In this document: positions 6,057-8,423 of the stretch, piece by piece
Layout of the letters: the number at the start of each line of letters is the position of its first letter
Position numbering within the stretch: position 1 is the stretch's first letter
NCBI GenBank assembly: GCA_964611645.1
Contig: CAZTAO010000109.1
Span: forward strand, 1 to 8,423
DNA: 8,423 nt
From: CAZTAO01 sp964611645
GTDB taxonomy: Bacteria; Armatimonadota; UBA5829
Direction of reading: 5' to 3'
The notes under the pieces: model-generated
Seen by the model: the letters and a program-made list of their open reading frames with translations, nothing else
Databases searched by the model: none
Told to the model about the DNA's origin: nothing
Position numbers and translations under genes: made by a program

Positions 6057-7667
6057 ATGGAAGCATCGAAAAAGCCGCGCATTATTTACAACGACGATAG
6101 CTGCACGCTTCGAACGGCTCCGCAGCCGCATACCTTGGAGAGCATCAACTGTGCTCTCGACTACCTGAAGGGGACGCAGGTGGACTGCCTTTGCTGGCTT
6201 GTGGGCGAGCAGATCGCCTATTCGTGGCCGTCGAAGGTGATTGAGAACATGTATGACTTGCAGGCCGACGGTGTTCCTTTGGCTGCCGGATGGAAAACCA
6301 GCACGGATATAATGACCACTCTGCACCAGCAGGGGATCGACTATCTGCCCCATTTGATCCGTCGGGCGCAAGCACAGGGACTGACGTTCGTGGCCAGTTT
6401 TCGTATGAACGACACTCACATCAAATCCTACCCCAATAGCGCCGTGTCTCCTCCCTTCTGGAAAATACACCAGCACTATCGCATCTGGGACGCCACTGAC
6501 GGCAAGAGCTACTACAATGCCGCACTCGACTATTCCTTTGAGGAAGTCCGCAATCGCTACCACGCGGAGATTCGGGAGATGGCCACCGAGTATGATGTGG
6601 ATGGCATTGAACTGGACTTCACCCGCAGCCCCTACTTCTTCCAGCCGTCAGAGGCATGGGATAAGCGGGAGATCCTGACCCAGTTTGTCCGTGACGTGAA
6701 GGCGATGCTTGAGGACATAGGCTCCAAGCGCGGACGTCCGTTGACGCTCATCCTTCGCATAGCCTGCCTGGAGAGGGCCCTGACCACGGCCGGGGTGGAT
6801 GCGAAGCAGTGGATAAGGGAACGGCTTGCGCCTATTCTGGTGATCAGTGAGCTTGTGAACAACCTCAACCAGGAGCTTGAATCGTGGCGGTCCTTGTGCC
6901 GTGAGGCGGGAGTCTGGCTGTATCCGGCGGTCGAGGCGGGCCCTGCTTACAACAGGACTGACTTTTGTACGCCTCTTGTCCGCAATCCGCTGGGACCCCG
7001 GCACGATGGCAACATCCCCCTTGCTCCCGGTGAGAATACCCGGATGCAGCGCGGCGCAGCGCAGAACTACCTCGCCCAGGAGCCCGACGGCGTGTATATG
7101 TTCAACTTCCCGTGCGGCCTGGCCGAGGGCAGGAACATCATGCACACAGACGATCAAACGTTCTGCGAGGTGACATCCGTGCTCAGTGAAATGGGCAGCC
7201 TGAAGACCCTGGCTGGCAAAGACAAAGCCTACACGTATTACCGCGACCTGCCGATATACATCGAGGCAAACAGGCCTCGCCGGTTCCACCAGACCATTCC
7301 GTTTGCCATCAGGGGCGCTGATGTCCGGGATGGAAATGTGACGCTGCGATTTCGTCAGATCGCGGAACGCAATCCGCACGCGGACGAAGTGTTCCGGCAG
7401 AACCCGATTGTGAAACCGGGCGTGTTGAAATATTACCTGAACGATGCCGAGATCAGCCCTTCCGCGATGACCAAAACTCCGGCGCCCGGCGGGCGGATAA
7501 GGTCCGGATTCCTGCTCAAGAGACATGAGATCGTGAAGATAACAGTTCCCGGCAGCGAGATCGTCGACGGCGTGAATACGCTGGCCTTCGAGATGCCCAA
7601 GTTTCCCCACGAGCGCGACCCTTACGTCTACGTCTACGAACTCGATGCCGAGGTTCGCTTTCCCTGA
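6057..7667 (+). CDS. glycoside-hydrolase-like protein, paralogue B, 536 aa
   Basis: This is the sister of the 3204-4814 protein, collinear over its whole length. Shared landmarks are QQGIDYLP (91-98), SFRMNDTH (114-121), FWKIH (134-138), SFEEVRNR (160-167), DVDGIELDFTRSPYFFQP (180-197), YPAVEAG (289-295), and the C-terminal beta-rich domain from RRFHQTIPF (408-416) to RDPYVYVYELDAEVRF (520-535). D182, E185, D187 and E293 are the equivalent candidate catalytic residues. It differs most in the loop region around 300-335, where paralogue A is longer (a stretch near 318-342), while B is slightly longer at the N-terminus. Such loops usually shape the substrate cleft, so the two may act on different linkages (inference). 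It has no signal peptide. It follows the URO-D-like gene by 49 bases with a good ribosome site and no visible promoter, so co-transcription is likely. No clear terminator is seen after its TGA. Confidence 0.85.
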   Translation: MEASKKPRIIYNDDSCTLRTAPQPHTLESINCALDYLKGTQVDCLCWLVGEQIAYSWPSKVIENMYDLQADGVPLAAGWKTSTDIMTTLHQQGIDYLPHLIRRAQAQGLTFVASFRMNDTHIKSYPNSAVSPPFWKIHQHYRIWDATDGKSYYNAALDYSFEEVRNRYHAEIREMATEYDVDGIELDFTRSPYFFQPSEAWDKREILTQFVRDVKAMLEDIGSKRGRPLTLILRIACLERALTTAGVDAKQWIRERLAPILVISELVNNLNQELESWRSLCREAGVWLYPAVEAGPAYNRTDFCTPLVRNPLGPRHDGNIPLAPGENTRMQRGAAQNYLAQEPDGVYMFNFPCGLAEGRNIMHTDDQTFCEVTSVLSEMGSLKTLAGKDKAYTYYRDLPIYIEANRPRRFHQTIPFAIRGADVRDGNVTLRFRQIAERNPHADEVFRQNPIVKPGVLKYYLNDAEISPSAMTKTPAPGGRIRSGFLLKRHEIVKITVPGSEIVDGVNTLAFEMPKFPHERDPYVYVYELDAEVRFP

Positions 7668-7737
7668 GAGCCAAGGCTGCGGCGGGCCGAACAATCGACA
7701 GGAGGGCTGTAAGGAATGCGTGGAGGCGGTGTGAGAC

Positions 7738-7809
7738 CTGATTGAACTGCCGATGAAACACGGCCGCCTGTTTGAAGCAGTAGGGTCACCGCAAAACCCA
7801 GCGGCGTGA
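7738..7809 (+). pseudogene. short orphan frame, possible 5' fragment of a lost gene
   Basis: GGAGGCGGTG (7722-7731) looks like a ribosome binding site. It is followed by a frame reading LIELPMKHGRLFEAVGSP and closing at TGA 7807-7809. Its first codon in the right place is CTG (7738), so either a start codon has mutated or translation begins at ATG 7753, leaving 18 codons. It ends 12 bases from where the minus-strand HD-type homology breaks off. I do not recognise the sequence. Part of the 7668-7785 stretch after the hydrolase-like gene, which otherwise shows nothing. Confidence 0.25.
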
Positions 7810-8007
7810 TACTCGCAGGTCGGTCCGACGCAGGCGGACAAGGTTTGCGTGCGGCAGGTCCAGATACTGCGCGAACCGGTCCGTCAGCCACGGCATGGCC
7901 AGGCTGTGGCGGCAGACGACGGCATCGTGTAGTTCCAGACTCATCAGCAGCGCATAGACGGTATCGCGCACATGCTCGTGCATGGCAAGGGATTCGGCTT
8001 GTTCCAT
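7786..8007 (-). pseudogene. truncated HD-GYP-type domain protein, 73 aa
   Basis: On the minus strand the ATG at 8007 has AGGAG (8019-8015) seven bases upstream, a genuine-looking start. Residues 15-60 (DTVYALLMSLELHDAVVCRH then SLAMPWLTDRFAQYLDLP and NLVRLR) match the opening helices of HD-GYP/HD phosphohydrolase domains, where L-x-x-L-E-x-x-D....HS precedes the LLHDIGK metal site. H34 would be the first conserved His. After about residue 62 (near 7822) the expected HD pair and the GYP motif do not appear; an unrelated tail (RVSRRWVLR) runs to the stop. Without these metal ligands it cannot hydrolyse cyclic di-GMP. I read it as a gene cut off by a rearrangement. A short, functional peptide is possible but unlikely. 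Confidence 0.5.
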
Positions 8008-8151
8008 CGCATGGCTCCTCTCTGTTGTCCGTGCTTATCCCTGTCAAGCGTAGGCTATTTATCAATTGCCTGCGCACCCAAAAAATGCATTTGCCACGAT
8101 AGCCCCTCTCCATCGATCTACCTGGAGTCTCTGCGGTTTACATTCCCCTTG

Positions 8152-8349
8152 ACTCGCCTGCTGCTGGAGCGCCAGAGGATAGTCCGACAACTGGTCGAGA
8201 AAGTCACGGTCTACGACGGCGATCTGGATATCAGCATGCGCGCAGACGGAATTCACACGCTGATTGCCGAGCTGAGGGGCGGTGTGGGGGACAGAACCAT
8301 CGACGAGACAAACGCAGAGAATGGCCTGGAGGTACTGGCAAGGGTATAG
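8152..8349 (+). pseudogene. C-terminal remnant of a large serine recombinase
   Basis: The frame from about 8152 to the TAG at 8347-8349 reads TRLLLERQRIVRQLVEKVTV and continues YDGDLDISMRADGIHTLIAELRG. This resembles the very end of large serine recombinases (resolvase/invertase superfamily, zinc-ribbon/coiled-coil type), where a helix of the form RxIVxxLVexV is followed by a strand and a GLxxLxxEL helix. The catalytic serine domain and the DNA-binding parts are absent. The same frame stays open further left (to about 7972), but that part overlaps the 5' end of the HD-type fragment and does not look like recombinase, so I place the limit of recognisable homology near 8152. It is a remnant of an integrated element. 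The stretch 8020-8151 before it shows no gene or clear signal. Confidence 0.45.
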
Positions 8350-8370
8350 TTATCACTGGAGAACAGCGGG

Positions 8371-8423
8371 TGTGAATCGGCATGCAATAATGACCCACAT
8401 GCGGGGGTAATCGGCGTCGAATA
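8371..8423 (+). mobile_element. probable end of an IS21-type insertion sequence, running off the window
   Basis: Two copies of a 15-base unit, AATCGGCATGCAATA at 8375-8389 and AATCGGCGTCGAATA at 8409-8423, match at 12 positions with a 34-base period. The first is followed by ATGACCCAC. IS21-family ends carry several such repeats that bind the IstA transposase, and ATGACCCAC / ATCGGCGTC-type words are common in them as I remember. TGTGAATCGG at 8371 would be a natural outer tip (5'-TG). The element's genes would lie beyond the right edge. Confidence 0.4.
8375..8423 (+). repeat. start of a 34-base-period direct repeat
   Basis: Units at 8375-8389 and 8409-8423 differ at three positions. The array is cut by the end of the window, so the number of copies is unknown. 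Confidence 0.55.

Noticed and set aside
6648..7841. 397-codon open frame on the minus strand, opposite the second hydrolase-like gene
   Set aside because: The plus strand has a protein with a full-length paralogue in the same window. The antisense translation is rich in Arg/His/Pro with no domain pattern and no ribosome site, as expected for a shadow of codon-biased sequence.
8019..8047. TTGACA on the minus strand at 8047-8042 as a promoter for the HD-type fragment
   Set aside because: No acceptable -10 box lies 16-18 bases downstream, only CAGAGA.
7972..8151. Recombinase-frame extension to an ATG at 7972
   Set aside because: It overlaps the start of the HD-type fragment and reads as low-quality Cys/Ser/Pro-rich sequence with no recombinase pattern.

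Overview
The window looks like a piece of a free-living bacterial genome, most probably Armatimonadota. The best clue is the pseudopilin at 2360-3067: its start (FTLIELLVVIAIIAILAA followed by LFPVFAKAREQARKASC) and its C-terminal FADGH motif match the greatly expanded pilin-like families of that phylum. Planctomycetota, Verrucomicrobiota and Lentisphaerota are less likely alternatives. Coding is almost entirely on the + strand up to about 7670. There are no RNA genes and no CRISPR array that I can see.

Layout. (1) 72-100 is a near-consensus sigma70-type promoter that drives a 575-residue glycoside-hydrolase-like TIM-barrel protein (136-1863). (2) 1912-2112 encodes a 66-residue single-pass membrane protein behind a full-strength Shine-Dalgarno site. 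(3) 2113-2359 is a spacer with a second good promoter (2128-2157), a leader of about 195 nt with small hairpins, and a possible 24-codon leader peptide whose stop overlaps the next ribosome binding site. (4) 2360-3067 encodes the DUF1559-type pseudopilin. (5) 3095-3178 carries two strong tandem hairpins. (6) 3204-7667 is a probable three-gene cluster: a 536-residue hydrolase-like protein, a uroporphyrinogen-decarboxylase/methyltransferase-superfamily protein, and a second 536-residue hydrolase-like protein that is a clear paralogue of the first. (7) 7668-8423 is a scar region: a short orphan reading frame, the N-terminal third of an HD-GYP-type protein on the minus strand, the C-terminal tail of a large serine recombinase, and at the right edge the beginning of a direct-repeat array resembling an IS21-type element end.

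How the genes may work together (inference). Three proteins with a shared barrel core motif (Y/F-x-x-D-G-[IL]-x-[LM]-D), none with a signal peptide, sit around a cytoplasmic URO-D-superfamily protein. That suggests intracellular processing of a sugar-derived or methylated compound rather than secreted polysaccharide digestion. The pseudopilin and the small membrane protein are the only membrane-linked products and may belong to an envelope or secretion function regulated separately. The most interesting unknown is the hydrolase / URO-D / hydrolase cassette, in which the URO-D protein has lost the usual HxC...C zinc-ligand pattern and shows HxD...H instead.
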